From NCBI RefSeq assembly GCF_000829415.1, contig NZ_AP014637.1, positions 2,616,001 to 2,680,000 of the forward strand: DNA of 64,000 nucleotides, read 5' to 3'. A program made the translations under genes and the position numbers. The notes under the pieces were generated by a model. The model did no database searches. It was not told the origin of the DNA and saw only the letters and a program-made list of their open reading frames with translations. Positions 9,042 through 20,675 of this stretch are shown here, piece after piece. The DNA is from Pseudomonas sp. StFLB209. Lineage in GTDB: Bacteria > Pseudomonadota > Gammaproteobacteria > Pseudomonadales > Pseudomonadaceae. Each line of letters begins with the position of its first letter. Position 1 is the first letter of the stretch.

Positions 9042-9487
9042 CCCTGCAGGTAGATGGCGAAGACGCCATGGTGGCATTGGGCGCGCGGCTGGCGCAGCTC
9101 ACTGCGGCAAAGGGTGTGATTTTTCTCGAAGGTGACCTGGGCGCGGGCAAGACCACCCTGTCACGCGGCCTGATCCGCGGCCTGGGCCATGAAGGGGCGG
9201 TCAAAAGCCCGACCTTTACCCTGGTCGAACCCTATGAAATCGGCGCGCTGCGGGCTTTTCATTTCGACCTGTATCGGCTGACCGACCCTGAAGAGCTGGA
9301 GTACATGGGCATCCGCGATTACTTCGCCGATGATGCACTGTGCCTGATCGAATGGCCGGCCCGTGGCAAGGGGTTTTTGCCAAAGCCCGACCTGACCATT
9401 ACCATTACGCACCAGGGTGCCGGTCGTACGGTGACCCTCAACCCGCAAGGCCCGCGTGGCGAACGCTGGTGCGCGGCCCTGGCCTGA
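9029..9487 (+). CDS. tsaE: tRNA threonylcarbamoyladenosine biosynthesis ATPase TsaE
   Basis: 152 residues. The Walker A motif is EGDLGAGKTTLSRGL; KSPTFTLVEPYEI and LIEWPARG are typical TsaE segments. TsaE binds TsaD-TsaB and powers turnover of the t6A37 tRNA modification complex. Translation begins at a GTG (9029) inside the end of nnr, with GGAGGAG eight bases upstream. It lies in the conserved order nnr-tsaE-amiB-mutL. Confidence 0.96.
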   Translation: MSEVTLQVDGEDAMVALGARLAQLTAAKGVIFLEGDLGAGKTTLSRGLIRGLGHEGAVKSPTFTLVEPYEIGALRAFHFDLYRLTDPEELEYMGIRDYFADDALCLIEWPARGKGFLPKPDLTITITHQGAGRTVTLNPQGPRGERWCAALA

Positions 9488-9523
9488 TGAGCCAGGCAGA
9501 ATTCACAGAGAACTTTTACTGAT

Positions 9524-10957
9524 ATGGGGATGAATATGCGCATGCGCGCGCCGCTGGCGGTGCTTGGTTTGCTGTTGATGGCCATGGCCGTCGATGTGTG
9601 GGCGGCCGCGACCCAGGTGCGCAGTGTCCGCCTGTGGCGCGCCCCGGACAACACCCGGCTGGTCTTTGACCTGTCGGGGCCGGTGCAGCACAGCGTATTC
9701 ACGCTGACCGCTCCGGATCGGCTGGTGATCGACATCAATGGTGCGACCCTGAGCGGGCCATTGAACGTGGCGACCGCCAATACGCCGATTACCAGTGTGC
9801 GTTCGGCGCAGCGCACCCCTACGGATTTGCGCGTGGTCGTTGACCTGAACAAGGCTGTGACCCCCAAGAGTTTTACCCTGGCCCCTAACCAGCAGTACGG
9901 CAATCGTCTGGTGGTCGACCTGTTCGACAACGCCGCCGATGCCAACCCGCCGCCGAGCCTGCCGGAGACCACAGTGGCCACTGCGCCAGCGGTACCAATC
10001 AGCCCGGCCAAGCCCGATGTCAAACTCACTCCGGTCCCAAGCGGCAAGCGCGACATTGTGGTGGTGATCGATGCCGGTCACGGCGGCGAAGACCCGGGAG
10101 CCTCGGGCGGCAAAGGGCAGATCGAGAAGCATGTGGTGCTGTCGATCGCCAAAGAGCTGCAGCGCCAGATCAGCGCGGAGAAGGGCTACCGGGCCGAGTT
10201 GACCCGCACTGGCGACTACTTCATTCCGCTGCGCAAGCGTACCGAGATCGCCCGCGCCAAGGGGGCTGACCTGTTCGTGTCGATTCACGCTGACGCCGCG
10301 CCGTCCAAGGCGGCGTTCGGCGCCTCGGTGTTCGCTTTGTCCGATCGCGGCGCAACATCGGAAACCGCACGCTGGCTGGCCGACAGTGAAAACCGTTCCG
10401 ACCTGATTGGCGGTGCCGGTGCCGTGAGCCTTGACGACAAGGACCGAATGCTTGCCGGTGTGCTGCTTGACCTGTCGATGACCGCCTCGCTGTCGTCGAG
10501 CCTGAACGTCGGGCAAAAGGTCTTGAGCAGCATCGGCCGGATTACGCCGCTGCACAAATCCCGTGTCGAGCAAGCCGGCTTCATGGTGCTCAAGTCACCG
10601 GATATCCCGTCGATCCTGGTCGAAACCGGCTTTATCTCGAATGCCAACGAGGCCAGCAAGCTGACCACCACTTCGCACCAGCAGGCGCTGGCCCGTTCGA
10701 TCAACGCCGGGGTCAAGCAGTTCTTCCAGCAGAACCCGCCGCAGGGCACCTACATCGCCTGGCTGCGTGATAACGGTAAACTGGCTCAGGGGCCGCGCAA
10801 CCACGTCGTACGCTCCGGTGAAACCCTGGCCATGCTTGCTGCGCGCTATGAGATGAGCATGGCGACCCTGCGCAGTGCCAACGGGCTCAAGACTGACGAT
10901 CTGCGCATTGGTCAGGACCTGCGAATCCCCAGCGTCGAGGTTGCCACCCAGCCATGA
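9524..10957 (+). CDS. amiB: N-acetylmuramoyl-L-alanine amidase AmiB with AMIN and LysM domains
   Basis: 477 residues. A signal peptide is followed by an AMIN domain (about 30-135, targets septal peptidoglycan), a Pro-rich linker, an Amidase_3 zinc hydrolase (about 180-400: [38 protein letters not shown] with zinc His/Glu residues) and a C-terminal LysM repeat ([19 protein letters not shown]). It cleaves septal peptidoglycan stems during daughter-cell separation and is usually activated by an EnvC/NlpD LytM factor. Three in-frame ATGs (9524, 9530, 9536) compete; the exact start is uncertain by up to four residues. It overlaps mutL by four bases. Confidence 0.95.
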   Translation: MGMNMRMRAPLAVLGLLLMAMAVDVWAAATQVRSVRLWRAPDNTRLVFDLSGPVQHSVFTLTAPDRLVIDINGATLSGPLNVATANTPITSVRSAQRTPTDLRVVVDLNKAVTPKSFTLAPNQQYGNRLVVDLFDNAADANPPPSLPETTVATAPAVPISPAKPDVKLTPVPSGKRDIVVVIDAGHGGEDPGASGGKGQIEKHVVLSIAKELQRQISAEKGYRAELTRTGDYFIPLRKRTEIARAKGADLFVSIHADAAPSKAAFGASVFALSDRGATSETARWLADSENRSDLIGGAGAVSLDDKDRMLAGVLLDLSMTASLSSSLNVGQKVLSSIGRITPLHKSRVEQAGFMVLKSPDIPSILVETGFISNANEASKLTTTSHQQALARSINAGVKQFFQQNPPQGTYIAWLRDNGKLAQGPRNHVVRSGETLAMLAARYEMSMATLRSANGLKTDDLRIGQDLRIPSVEVATQP

Positions 10958-12924
10958 CGGATCTGCTTGTCGACGACCAACCCGCACAGGACGCTGCAAG
11001 CGTTTCTCCTGCGGCGCGTATCCAGTTGCTCAGCCCGCGCCTTGCCAACCAGATTGCTGCCGGTGAGGTGGTCGAACGCCCGGCCTCGGTGGTCAAGGAA
11101 CTGCTGGAGAACAGCCTGGACTCCGGTGCCCGGCGCATTGATGTCGATGTCGAGCAGGCCGGCGTCAAGCTGCTCAAGGTGCGTGATGACGGCCGAGGCA
11201 TTGCGGCGGATGATCTGCCGCTGGCGCTGGCCCGCCACGCGACCAGCAAGATTCGCGAGCTCGAAGACCTTGAGCGGGTGATGAGCCTGGGCTTTCGTGG
11301 TGAGGCGCTGGCGTCGATCAGTTCGGTGTCGCGTCTGACCTTGACTTCCCGAACCCGGGACGCCGATCAGGCCTGGCAGGTCGAAACCGAAGGTCGTGAG
11401 ATGAACTCCAGGGTCCAGCCATCGGCGCACCCGGTGGGGACATCGGTCGAAGTGCGTGACCTGTTTTTCAACACCCCGGCACGGCGCAAGTTTCTCAAGG
11501 CCGAAAAAACCGAATTCGATCATTTGCAGGAAGTCATCCGGCGTATGGCGCTGGCGCGTTTCGACGTGGCCTTCCACCTGCGCCACAACGGCAAAAGCGT
11601 CCTGAGCCTGCATGAAGCCCATGACGACACGGCCAAGGCGCGGCGTGTCGGGGCCATCTGTGGTCCGGGTTTTCTGGAGCAGGCGCTGCCGATTGATATC
11701 GAGCGCAACGGCCTGCACCTGTGGGGCTGGGTCGGCTTGCCGACCTTTTCGCGCAGCCAGGCCGACCTGCAGTATTTTTTCGTCAATGGCCGTGCGGTGC
11801 GCGACAAGCTGGTTGCCCATGCGGTGCGGCAAGCCTATCGCGACGTGCTATTCAATGGTCGTCATCCGACCTTCGTGTTGTTTTTCGAGGTCGATCCGGC
11901 AGCAGTGGATGTCAACGTCCACCCGACCAAGCATGAAGTGCGTTTTCGTGACGGGCGCATGGTCCATGACTTCCTGTACGGCACCCTGCACCGGGCGCTG
12001 GGCGATGTAAGGCCGCAGGATCACCTGCCCGAGGCGCAACCCGAGGCACCGATCCAGCGGCCGAGCGGTCTGCAGGCTGGCGAGTTCGGGCCACAAGGCG
12101 AGATGAGCCTGGCTGCGCACGCGCTGGAGCGCCCGCAAGGCCAGGCTTATGGCGCGCCGGCAGGTGGCGCAGGGGCCGCTGGCGGCGGTTCTGGCGGTTA
12201 CCAGTATCAGTACACGCCGCGGCCCACTTCCAGCCTGCCGACTGCTGAGACCCAGAACGTCTACCGCGAATTCTATGCGCCACTGGCCGGCGCCGCGCCG
12301 GCGTCTGAGGTGGCGTCGCTGCCGGAGTCAAGCGGCGACATCCCGCCGCTGGGCTATGCCCTGGCGCAGCTCAAGGGGATCTACATCCTGGCCGAAAATG
12401 CCCATGGTCTGGTGCTGGTGGATATGCATGCCGCGCATGAGCGGATCATGTATGAACGCTTGAAGGTGGCGATGGCCCATGAAGGTCTCAGTGGTCAGCC
12501 GCTGTTGGTGCCTGAGTCGATTGCGGTCAGTCAGCGCGAAGCCGATTGCGCCGAGGAACACCTGGATACCTTCCGGCAGCTGGGCTTCGAATTACAGCGG
12601 CTGGGGCCGGAAAGCCTGGCGATCCGGCAGATTCCGGCACTGCTCAAACAGGCCGAGGCCAATCGGCTGGTCAGCGACGTGCTGGCCGATCTGATGGAGT
12701 ACGGCACCAGTGACAGGGTCCAGGCACACATGAACGAGTTGCTTGGCACCATGGCGTGCCACGGCGCGGTACGTGCCAACCGGCGGCTGGCGATCCCGGA
12801 AATGAACGGTTTGCTGCGTGACATGGAAAATACCGAGCGCAGTGGCCAATGCAACCACGGGCGGCCCACCTGGACCCAGATGGGCCTGGATGATCTGGAC
12901 AAACTTTTCCTGCGCGGTCGTTGA
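10954..12924 (+). CDS. mutL: DNA mismatch repair protein MutL (endonuclease-type)
   Basis: 656 residues. The GHKL ATPase N-terminus is clear: [35 protein letters not shown] variable, Gly/Pro-rich linker spans about 345-460. The C-terminal dimerisation domain contains [12 protein letters not shown] from about residue 490, which fits the endonuclease motif D-x-H-A-x2-E-x4-E, and CNHGRPT near residue 633, the companion metal-site motif. Pseudomonads lack MutH, so strand nicking by MutL is expected. It overlaps amiB (ATGA) and is immediately followed by miaA. Confidence 0.96.
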   Translation: MTDLLVDDQPAQDAASVSPAARIQLLSPRLANQIAAGEVVERPASVVKELLENSLDSGARRIDVDVEQAGVKLLKVRDDGRGIAADDLPLALARHATSKIRELEDLERVMSLGFRGEALASISSVSRLTLTSRTRDADQAWQVETEGREMNSRVQPSAHPVGTSVEVRDLFFNTPARRKFLKAEKTEFDHLQEVIRRMALARFDVAFHLRHNGKSVLSLHEAHDDTAKARRVGAICGPGFLEQALPIDIERNGLHLWGWVGLPTFSRSQADLQYFFVNGRAVRDKLVAHAVRQAYRDVLFNGRHPTFVLFFEVDPAAVDVNVHPTKHEVRFRDGRMVHDFLYGTLHRALGDVRPQDHLPEAQPEAPIQRPSGLQAGEFGPQGEMSLAAHALERPQGQAYGAPAGGAGAAGGGSGGYQYQYTPRPTSSLPTAETQNVYREFYAPLAGAAPASEVASLPESSGDIPPLGYALAQLKGIYILAENAHGLVLVDMHAAHERIMYERLKVAMAHEGLSGQPLLVPESIAVSQREADCAEEHLDTFRQLGFELQRLGPESLAIRQIPALLKQAEANRLVSDVLADLMEYGTSDRVQAHMNELLGTMACHGAVRANRRLAIPEMNGLLRDMENTERSGQCNHGRPTWTQMGLDDLDKLFLRGR

Positions 12925-13896
12925 ATGAATGCTTTACCTGCGGCCATCTTTCTCATGGGGCCAACCGCTGCGGGCAAGACTGATCTTGCCATTGAACTCA
13001 CCAGGGTCCTGCCTTGTGAACTGATCAGCGTCGACTCGGCACTGGTCTATCGCGGCATGGACATCGGCACGGCCAAGCCGTCGAAGGCGCAACTGGCCGA
13101 GTTTCCACACCGCTTGATTGACATTCTCGACCCCTCGCAAAGCTACTCGGCAGCCGATTTTCGCCGCGATGCTCTTGAGGCCATGGCTGAAATTACCGCG
13201 CGCGGCAATATTCCTTTGCTGGTCGGCGGCACTATGTTGTATTTCAAGGCTCTATTGGAGGGGCTGGCCGACATGCCGTCCGCCGATGCCGGGATACGCG
13301 CACAGCTTGAAGCCCAGGCGCAGGCTCACGGGTGGCAGGCGTTGCATGACCGGTTGGCCGAGGTGGATCCGGTGTCGGCGGCGCGTATTCATCCCAATGA
13401 CCCGCAGCGGTTGATTCGCGCGCTGGAGGTTTATCTGGTCAGTGGAATGAGCATGACGGCGCACCGCGAGCAACAAATTGCGCAAAGTGCCGAAGGATCA
13501 GCATCGGGACAGGGACAATTGCCCTATACTGTCGCCAGTCTTGCGATAGCTCCGGCTGATCGCAAGGTATTGCATGACCGCATTGCCTTACGTTTTGTGC
13601 AAATGCTGGAACAGGGATTTCTGGACGAAGTACTGGCACTGCGCTCAAGAGGCGATCTGCACGCAGATCTGCCGTCCATCAGAGCCGTCGGTTATCGCCA
13701 GGTCTGGGATCATCTGGATGGCAAGCTTACACGTGAAGAGATGCAGGAACGCGGCATCATTGCCACGCGCCAGTTGGCCAAGAGGCAGTTCACCTGGCTA
13801 CGCAGCTGGAAGAACCTGCACTGGCTTGACAGTCTGGATCGCGACAATCTGCCACGCACCTTGAAATACCTGGGATCGGTCTCCATATTGGACTGA
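12925..13896 (+). CDS. miaA: tRNA dimethylallyltransferase MiaA
   Basis: 323 residues. The P-loop is [14 protein letters not shown], followed by [21 protein letters not shown] (substrate Asp) and [13 protein letters not shown]. MiaA adds the isopentenyl group to A37 of tRNAs reading UNN codons, the first step to ms2i6A. The ATG begins directly after the mutL TGA, implying translational coupling. mutL-miaA-hfq-hflX is a conserved gammaproteobacterial order. Confidence 0.97.
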   Translation: MNALPAAIFLMGPTAAGKTDLAIELTRVLPCELISVDSALVYRGMDIGTAKPSKAQLAEFPHRLIDILDPSQSYSAADFRRDALEAMAEITARGNIPLLVGGTMLYFKALLEGLADMPSADAGIRAQLEAQAQAHGWQALHDRLAEVDPVSAARIHPNDPQRLIRALEVYLVSGMSMTAHREQQIAQSAEGSASGQGQLPYTVASLAIAPADRKVLHDRIALRFVQMLEQGFLDEVLALRSRGDLHADLPSIRAVGYRQVWDHLDGKLTREEMQERGIIATRQLAKRQFTWLRSWKNLHWLDSLDRDNLPRTLKYLGSVSILD

Positions 13897-13987
13897 GTCC
13901 CTGCAATGGCTGTCTATCCTTGGGGGGTGGCGGTCCAAGCCAATCGAATTCGTTTTACTATTATTGATCCTTAAAGGAGTGCGGCAC

Positions 13988-14245
13988 ATGTCAAAAGGGC
14001 ATTCGCTACAAGACCCTTACTTGAATACCTTGCGCAAAGAGAAGGTCGGCGTTTCGATCTATCTGGTCAACGGTATCAAGCTGCAAGGTACGATCGAGTC
14101 GTTCGATCAGTTCGTCATTCTGCTGAAAAACACCGTCAGCCAGATGGTGTACAAGCATGCTATTTCCACTGTTGTTCCGGTCCGTCCAATCCGCCTGCCA
14201 AGTGCTACCGATGAAGCAGGTGATTCCGAGCCTGGTAACGCCTGA
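13988..14245 (+). CDS. hfq: RNA chaperone Hfq
   Basis: 85 residues. Sm1 is [31 protein letters not shown] and Sm2 includes [10 protein letters not shown]; the short acidic tail ([11 protein letters not shown]) is typical of Pseudomonas. It forms a ring hexamer pairing small RNAs and the Crc-mediated repression complex on mRNA. The ATG at 13988 follows AAAGGAGTGCGGCAC. The 90-bp gap after miaA contains an AT-rich stretch that could hold its own promoter, but no clear hexamer pair was seen. Confidence 0.98.
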   Translation: MSKGHSLQDPYLNTLRKEKVGVSIYLVNGIKLQGTIESFDQFVILLKNTVSQMVYKHAISTVVPVRPIRLPSATDEAGDSEPGNA

Positions 14246-14257
14246 TAGGAGCCTGCC

Positions 14258-15559
14258 TTGTTCTTTGAGCGCCACAGCGGTGGTGAGCGGGCGTTGCTCG
14301 TTCATCTGGAAGGTCAAGACCCTGAGGCGCGCGAAGATCCGCAGGAGTTTCAGGAGCTGGCTCTGTCGGCCGGCGCCGATACCGTCGCACTGGTCAACGT
14401 GCCACGGCATCGTCCATCGGCCAAATACCTGATCGGAACCGGCAAGGTCGAGGAACTTCGCGACCAGGTCCGCTCCGGTCATGTCGATCTGGTGATTTTC
14501 AATCACACCCTCACGCCCAGCCAGGAGCGTAACCTCGAACGTGTCTTTGAATGCCGGGTGCTCGATCGTACCGGGTTGATTCTCGACATCTTCGCCCAGC
14601 GTGCGCGTACCCATGAAGGCAAGCTGCAGGTTGAACTGGCCCAGCTTGAGCATATGAGTACCCGCCTGGTTCGCGGCTGGACTCACCTTGAGCGGCAAAA
14701 GGGTGGTATCGGGCTGCGCGGTCCTGGTGAGACCCAGCTCGAAACCGACCGTCGTTTGCTGCGGGTGCGCCTGCGGCAGATCAAGGGCCGTCTGGAGAAG
14801 GTGCGCAGCCAGCGCGATCAGGCGCGGCGCGGGCGCAAGCGGGCGGATATCCCTTCGGTTTCGCTGGTCGGCTATACCAACGCAGGCAAGTCGACGCTGT
14901 TCAATTCAGTGACCGATTCTGAGGTCTATGCGGCCGACCAGTTGTTCGCCACCCTCGATCCGACCCTGCGTCGTCTGCAGCTTGACGACCTGGGGCCGAT
15001 TGTTCTGGCCGATACCGTGGGTTTCATTCGCCACCTTCCGCACAAACTGGTCGAGGCGTTTCGCGCCACGCTGGAAGAATCGAGCAATTCCGACCTGCTG
15101 CTGCATGTGATCGACGCCCATGAGCCTGAGCGCGATGCGCAGATCGAACAGGTCATGGCCGTGCTGGTCGAGATCGGCGCCCAGGACTTGCCGATACTTG
15201 AGGTGTATAACAAACTCGATCTGCTCGAGAATGTCGAGCCGCATATCCAGCGAACCCCTGATGGCAAGCCGGAGCGGGTCTGGCTGTCGGCCCGCGACGG
15301 TCGTGGTCTCGACCTGCTCAAGCAGGCGATCGCTGAGCTGTTGGGTGAAGATCTTTTTGTTGCAACCTTGCGTTTACCGCAGCGTTTTGCTCGACTGCGG
15401 GCAAGGTTCTTTGAAGTCGGCGCTGTGCAAAGCGAGGTGCACGATGAAGAAGGGGCCAGCTTGCTGGCTGTGCGTCTGCCACGTGTCGAACTCAATCGAC
15501 TGGTGAGTCGCGAAGGATTGCAGCCGCTGGAGTTCATTGAGCAACACACTTTGCAATAA
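14258..15559 (+). CDS. hflX: Ribosome-associated GTPase HflX
   Basis: 433 residues. The N-terminal HflX domain includes ADTVALVNVPRHRPSAKYLIGTGKVEEL; the coiled region RGPGETQLETDRRLLRVR leads into the GTPase (G1 GYTNAGKSTLFN, G3 DTVGFIRHLP, G4 NKLDLL). HflX splits stalled or stress-arrested 70S ribosomes. Translation starts at a TTG (14258) 12 bases after the hfq stop, with TAGGAG upstream; the product then begins MFFERHSGGERALLVHL as in other pseudomonads. Confidence 0.96.
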   Translation: MFFERHSGGERALLVHLEGQDPEAREDPQEFQELALSAGADTVALVNVPRHRPSAKYLIGTGKVEELRDQVRSGHVDLVIFNHTLTPSQERNLERVFECRVLDRTGLILDIFAQRARTHEGKLQVELAQLEHMSTRLVRGWTHLERQKGGIGLRGPGETQLETDRRLLRVRLRQIKGRLEKVRSQRDQARRGRKRADIPSVSLVGYTNAGKSTLFNSVTDSEVYAADQLFATLDPTLRRLQLDDLGPIVLADTVGFIRHLPHKLVEAFRATLEESSNSDLLLHVIDAHEPERDAQIEQVMAVLVEIGAQDLPILEVYNKLDLLENVEPHIQRTPDGKPERVWLSARDGRGLDLLKQAIAELLGEDLFVATLRLPQRFARLRARFFEVGAVQSEVHDEEGASLLAVRLPRVELNRLVSREGLQPLEFIEQHTLQ

Positions 15560-15655
15560 AAGCGCGGGAAAGCGATAGCACGCCTTTCCCGAGCATTCGG
15601 TAGCATGGGGCGGCGCGCCGAGGGCGCGTCTTTGCTTTATCAGATGGAGAGCGCT

Positions 15656-16834
15656 ATGGCTTGGAATGAGCCGGGTGGCAACTCGAACAATCAGGATCCC
15701 TGGGGTGGCAACCGTCGTGGTGGCGATCGCAAGGGGCCGCCGGATCTCGACGAAGCCTTCCGCAAGCTGCAGGAAAGCCTGAATGGGTTGTTCGGCGGCG
15801 GTAAGAAACGCAGTGGTGATGGCAGTGGCGGCGGCAGCTCCAGCAAGGGCGGCGGCTTTGGCCTGCTGGGCATCGGCCTGTTCGTGGTCCTGGCCTTCTG
15901 GTTGTACAACGCCGTCTATGTTGTCGACGAGCAGGAGCAGGCCGTCGTCCTGCGGTTCGGCAAGTACTACGAGACTGTAGGTCCCGGCCTGAACATCTAT
16001 TTCCCGCCGTTCGACCGCAAGTACATGGAAAACGTCACCCGCGAGCGCGCTTACAGCAAGCAGGGTCAGATGCTGACCGAAGACGAGAACATCGTCGAAG
16101 TGCCGTTGACCGTGCAATACCGGATTTCCAGCCTCCAGGACTTCGTGCTGAATGTGGATCAGCCTGAAGTGAGCCTGCAGCATGCCACCGAAAGTGCCCT
16201 TCGCCATGTCGTGGGCTCCACGGCCATGGATCAGGTACTGACCGAAGGTCGTGAGCTGATGGCCACCGAGATCAAGGAGCGTTTGCAGCGTTTCCTCGAT
16301 ACCTACCGTACCGGTATCACCATCACCCAGGTGAACGTGCAAAGCGCAGCGGCACCGCGTGAAGTGCAGGAAGCCTTCGATGATGTGATCCGTGCCCGTG
16401 AAGACGAGCAGCGTGCCCGCAACCAGGCCGAAGGCTACGCCAATGGCGTGATTCCTGAGGCGCGTGGTCAGGCCCAGCGCATCATCGAGAACGCCAACGG
16501 TTATCGCGATGAAGTGATTTCCAGGGCCAAGGGTGACAGCGAGCGCTTCACCAAGCTGGTAGCTGAGTACCGCAAGGCTCCTGAGATCACTCGCGAGCGT
16601 CTGTATCTGGAGACCATGCAGGAAGTGTTCAGCAATACCAGCAAAGTGCTGGTCACCGGTGACAAGGGGCAGAACAACCTGCTTTATCTGCCGCTGGACA
16701 AGATGGTCGAGAGCGGTCGCAGCAACAATACCGCGACGCCTGCCAGCAATAACGGCTCTGCCGTGAGTGCTGACAATGCTGCTCGCCCGGTCGATATCCA
16801 GCAGCGTGAAACGCGTACCAGGGAGAGCCGCTGA
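15656..16834 (+). CDS. hflK: FtsH protease modulator HflK
   Basis: 392 residues. A Gly/Asn/Asp-rich cytoplasmic N-terminus precedes one transmembrane helix (LGIGLFVVLAFWLYNAVYVV, about 68-87), then an SPFH/band-7 domain (EQAVVLRFGKYYETVGPGLNIYFP) and a coiled tail. HflK and HflC form a large periplasmic cage around FtsH and restrict its proteolysis. The ATG at 15656 (MAWNEPGGNSNNQDPW) has GATGGAGAG upstream; an in-frame ATG at 15605 is less likely. hflC overlaps by one base. Confidence 0.95.
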   Translation: MAWNEPGGNSNNQDPWGGNRRGGDRKGPPDLDEAFRKLQESLNGLFGGGKKRSGDGSGGGSSSKGGGFGLLGIGLFVVLAFWLYNAVYVVDEQEQAVVLRFGKYYETVGPGLNIYFPPFDRKYMENVTRERAYSKQGQMLTEDENIVEVPLTVQYRISSLQDFVLNVDQPEVSLQHATESALRHVVGSTAMDQVLTEGRELMATEIKERLQRFLDTYRTGITITQVNVQSAAAPREVQEAFDDVIRAREDEQRARNQAEGYANGVIPEARGQAQRIIENANGYRDEVISRAKGDSERFTKLVAEYRKAPEITRERLYLETMQEVFSNTSKVLVTGDKGQNNLLYLPLDKMVESGRSNNTATPASNNGSAVSADNAARPVDIQQRETRTRESR

Positions 16835-17703
16835 TGAGCAATAAGTCACTGTTTGCGCTCATCGTGGGCGTGGTGCTGGCGGTTGTCGCCTGGAACAGCT
16901 TCTACATCGTTGCGCAGACCGAACGTGCGGTCCTGCTGCAATTCGGTCGGGTCGTACAGCCTGACGTACAGCCTGGCCTGCATGTGAAGGTTCCGTACGT
17001 CAATCAGGTGCGCAAGTTCGATGCGCGTCTGCTGACCCTTGATGCACCCACCCAGCGGTTCCTGACGCTGGAGAAAAAGGCCGTGATGGTCGATGCTTAC
17101 GCCAAGTGGCGGGTCAAGGATGCCGAGCGCTTCTACACCGCGACCTCGGGCCTCAAGCAGATTGCCGACGAGCGGTTGTCGCGTCGTCTGGAGTCCGGTC
17201 TGCGTGACCAGTTCGGTAAGCGCACCCTGCATGAAGTGGTATCGGGTGAGCGTGACGCGCTGATGGCAGACATCACCGGCTCGCTGAACCGTATGGCGGA
17301 GAAAGAGCTGGGTATCGAAGTCCTTGACGTACGTGTCAAAGCCATCGACCTGCCCAAGGAAGTCAACCGCAGCGTGTTCGAGCGCATGAGCACCGAGCGT
17401 GAGCGTGAGGCTCGCGAGCATCGCGCCAAGGGTAACGAGCTGGCTGAAGGTATTCGTGCCGACGCTGATCGTCAGCGCCGTGTGCTGCTGGCTGAAGCCT
17501 ATCGTGAGTCTGAAGAGACCCGTGGTGATGGTGATGCCCAGGCCGCTGCGATCTACGCCAAGGCCTATGGTCAGGATCAGGAGTTCTACGCGTTCTATCG
17601 CAGCCTGCTGGCCTATCGTGAAAGCTTTGCAAGCAAGAGTGACGTGCTGGTGCTGGACCCCAAGAGCGAGTTTTTCCGCTACCTGGAGAAAGCCAAGCCG
17701 TAA
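16834..17703 (+). CDS. hflC: FtsH protease modulator HflC
   Basis: 289 residues. One N-terminal transmembrane helix (LFALIVGVVLAVVAWNSFYIV), then a band-7/SPFH domain (ERAVLLQFGRVVQPDVQPGLHVKVP) and an amphipathic coiled region rich in EREREAREHRAKGNE. It is the partner of HflK around FtsH. Its ATG shares the A of the hflK TGA stop. A strong terminator follows about 75 bases downstream, ending the amiB-hflC block before hisZ. Confidence 0.96.
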   Translation: MSNKSLFALIVGVVLAVVAWNSFYIVAQTERAVLLQFGRVVQPDVQPGLHVKVPYVNQVRKFDARLLTLDAPTQRFLTLEKKAVMVDAYAKWRVKDAERFYTATSGLKQIADERLSRRLESGLRDQFGKRTLHEVVSGERDALMADITGSLNRMAEKELGIEVLDVRVKAIDLPKEVNRSVFERMSTEREREAREHRAKGNELAEGIRADADRQRRVLLAEAYRESEETRGDGDAQAAAIYAKAYGQDQEFYAFYRSLLAYRESFASKSDVLVLDPKSEFFRYLEKAKP

Positions 17704-17776
17704 TCCGCATCACCCCATTGGGCGGCAAATCTGTCTCATGGGGTGAACGTACGGTAAAACGTGTGTATCATGCGGC

Positions 17777-17800
17777 AGCCGGGATATTCCCGGCTTTTTT
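17777..17800 (+). terminator. Rho-independent terminator after hflC
   Basis: Stem AGCCGGGA / TCCCGGCT (17777-17784 with 17788-17795), three-base loop, then a run of six T (17795-17800). It separates hflC from hisZ. No small DUF2065 gene, found at this place in P. aeruginosa, was recognised in the 270-bp gap. Confidence 0.85.
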
Positions 17801-17973
17801 GCGTCTGCATGTTTGATTGGCCGTTTGCCTGAGTGCAGGCGGCAGGATTTTTCAAGGAGAGTGGGTCCGAGGCCTGGTTTCGGGTGTTTGTCGTGCCCGT
17901 CGTATGGCGACCGCTCTCTGCTTCATTCAAGGCTTGCCCGAAGGCTGGCCGCCCGGATAAGGGGAAGGGCTTA

Positions 17974-19161
17974 ATGGCAACGGTTGACCGCTGGCTGCTC
18001 CCGGATGGCATTGAAGAAGTGCTGCCACCCGATGCTGCACGCATTGAAGTCGCACGACGTCAGGTACTGGACCTGTTCCAGAGCTGGGGCTATGAATTCG
18101 TCGTCACTCCGCATATCGAATACCTTGAGTCGCTGTTGATCGGCGCCGGTTCCGATCTGGACCTGCGTACCTTCAAGGTGATCGATCCGCAGTCGGGGCG
18201 GCAGATGGGCTTTCGCGCCGACATCACGCCGCAGGTGGCGCGTATCGACGCCCACACCCTCAAGCGTGAAGGTCCTACACGTCTGTGCTACGCCGGTAGC
18301 GTGCTGCATGCCAAGCCGCGTGCATTGTCCAATTCGCGCAGCCCGATCCAGCTGGGTGCCGAGCTTTATGGCGATGCAAGCACCAGCAGTGACGTCGAAG
18401 TCATCAGTTTGATGCTGGCGATGCTGCAGCAGGCCGAAGTGCCGGATGTGCATATGGATCTGGGGCATGTCGGTATCTACCGCGGCCTGGCGCGTGCAGC
18501 CGGCTTGTCTGGCGAGGTCGAGCAGCAGTTGTTCGATGCACTGCAGCGCAAGGCCATCGACGAGGTCGTGAGCCTGACCACCGGTCTGCCTGCCAACCTG
18601 GCTTCCATGCTGCAGGCGCTGGTCGGGCTGTGCGGCGGCCGTGAGGTGCTGGCCGAGGCCCGTGAACGACTGGCGGGTGCGCCTGCACCGGTACTGGCGG
18701 CACTGGATGACCTGCTGGTGGTGGCCGAACGCCTGACCGCGCGCTTCCCGCAGTTGCCGCTGTATTTCGACCTGGGTGAGTTACGCGGTTATCACTACCA
18801 CACCGGTGTTGTGTTTGCCGCGTTTGTGCCGGGTGTAGGCGAGTCGATTGCTCAGGGTGGCCGGTACGACGATATCGGTGCCGATTTCGGTCGTGCACGT
18901 CCGGCTACCGGCTTCTCGACCGATCTGAAAACCCTGGTCACTCTGGGGCAGGCCGAAATCGAAGTGCCGACCGGCGGTATCTGGGTGCCGGACAGTAATG
19001 ATTCAGCGCTCTGGCAGTCCATCTGCCAGTTGCGCAAAGACGGGCAACGTGTCGTTCAGGCGTTGCCTGGGCAGCAGGTAAGCGCCGCGCGTGAAGCTGG
19101 CTGCGACCGGCAATTGATTCAGCATGGTGAGGGCTGGCAGGTAATGCCACTGGCCTCTTGA
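17974..19161 (+). CDS. hisZ: ATP phosphoribosyltransferase regulatory subunit HisZ
   Basis: 395 residues, a histidyl-tRNA synthetase paralogue without anticodon-binding domain. Class II core segments are visible ([47 protein letters not shown], and [15 protein letters not shown] [14 protein letters not shown]). With the short HisG it forms the hetero-octameric first enzyme of histidine synthesis. The ATG at 17974 (GGGGAAGGGCTTA upstream) gives the conserved start; an open frame continues upstream to 17833 across non-coding leader. purA follows by 54 bases. Confidence 0.95.
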   Translation: MATVDRWLLPDGIEEVLPPDAARIEVARRQVLDLFQSWGYEFVVTPHIEYLESLLIGAGSDLDLRTFKVIDPQSGRQMGFRADITPQVARIDAHTLKREGPTRLCYAGSVLHAKPRALSNSRSPIQLGAELYGDASTSSDVEVISLMLAMLQQAEVPDVHMDLGHVGIYRGLARAAGLSGEVEQQLFDALQRKAIDEVVSLTTGLPANLASMLQALVGLCGGREVLAEARERLAGAPAPVLAALDDLLVVAERLTARFPQLPLYFDLGELRGYHYHTGVVFAAFVPGVGESIAQGGRYDDIGADFGRARPATGFSTDLKTLVTLGQAEIEVPTGGIWVPDSNDSALWQSICQLRKDGQRVVQALPGQQVSAAREAGCDRQLIQHGEGWQVMPLAS

Positions 19162-19200
19162 GTATTCCTGCCGGCTGCCGCCGGCACCAAGTTTGCGTGA

Positions 19201-20508
<1,308 letters not shown>

Positions 20509-20522
20509 TCTGATCGCGCTAC

Positions 20523-20558
20523 ACGACAAAGGGTCGCATTTGCGACCCTTTGTCGTTT
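20523..20558 (+). terminator. Rho-independent terminator after purA
   Basis: A long perfect stem (15 bp: 20523-20537 with 20542-20556) encloses an ATTT loop and is followed by TTT. The repeated word is ACGACAAAGGGTCGC. It isolates purA from the downstream chemoreceptor gene. Confidence 0.9.
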
Positions 20559-20675
20559 CTGGGCAGCTGAGTTGCTCATAAATGTGTTACTTGCTGTGGG
20601 CACGACTATTGCTGTAGAAACGTCAGAAAAGATGCTATCAGTTTGATGGCGTTTGTTGGTGGAAGGAGTTCCCCC

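Noticed and set aside
17704..17973. Missing DUF2065 gene between hflC and hisZ
   Set aside because: Looked for because P. aeruginosa has one; the stretch holds a terminator and leader but no recognisable frame. Absence alone is not remarkable.
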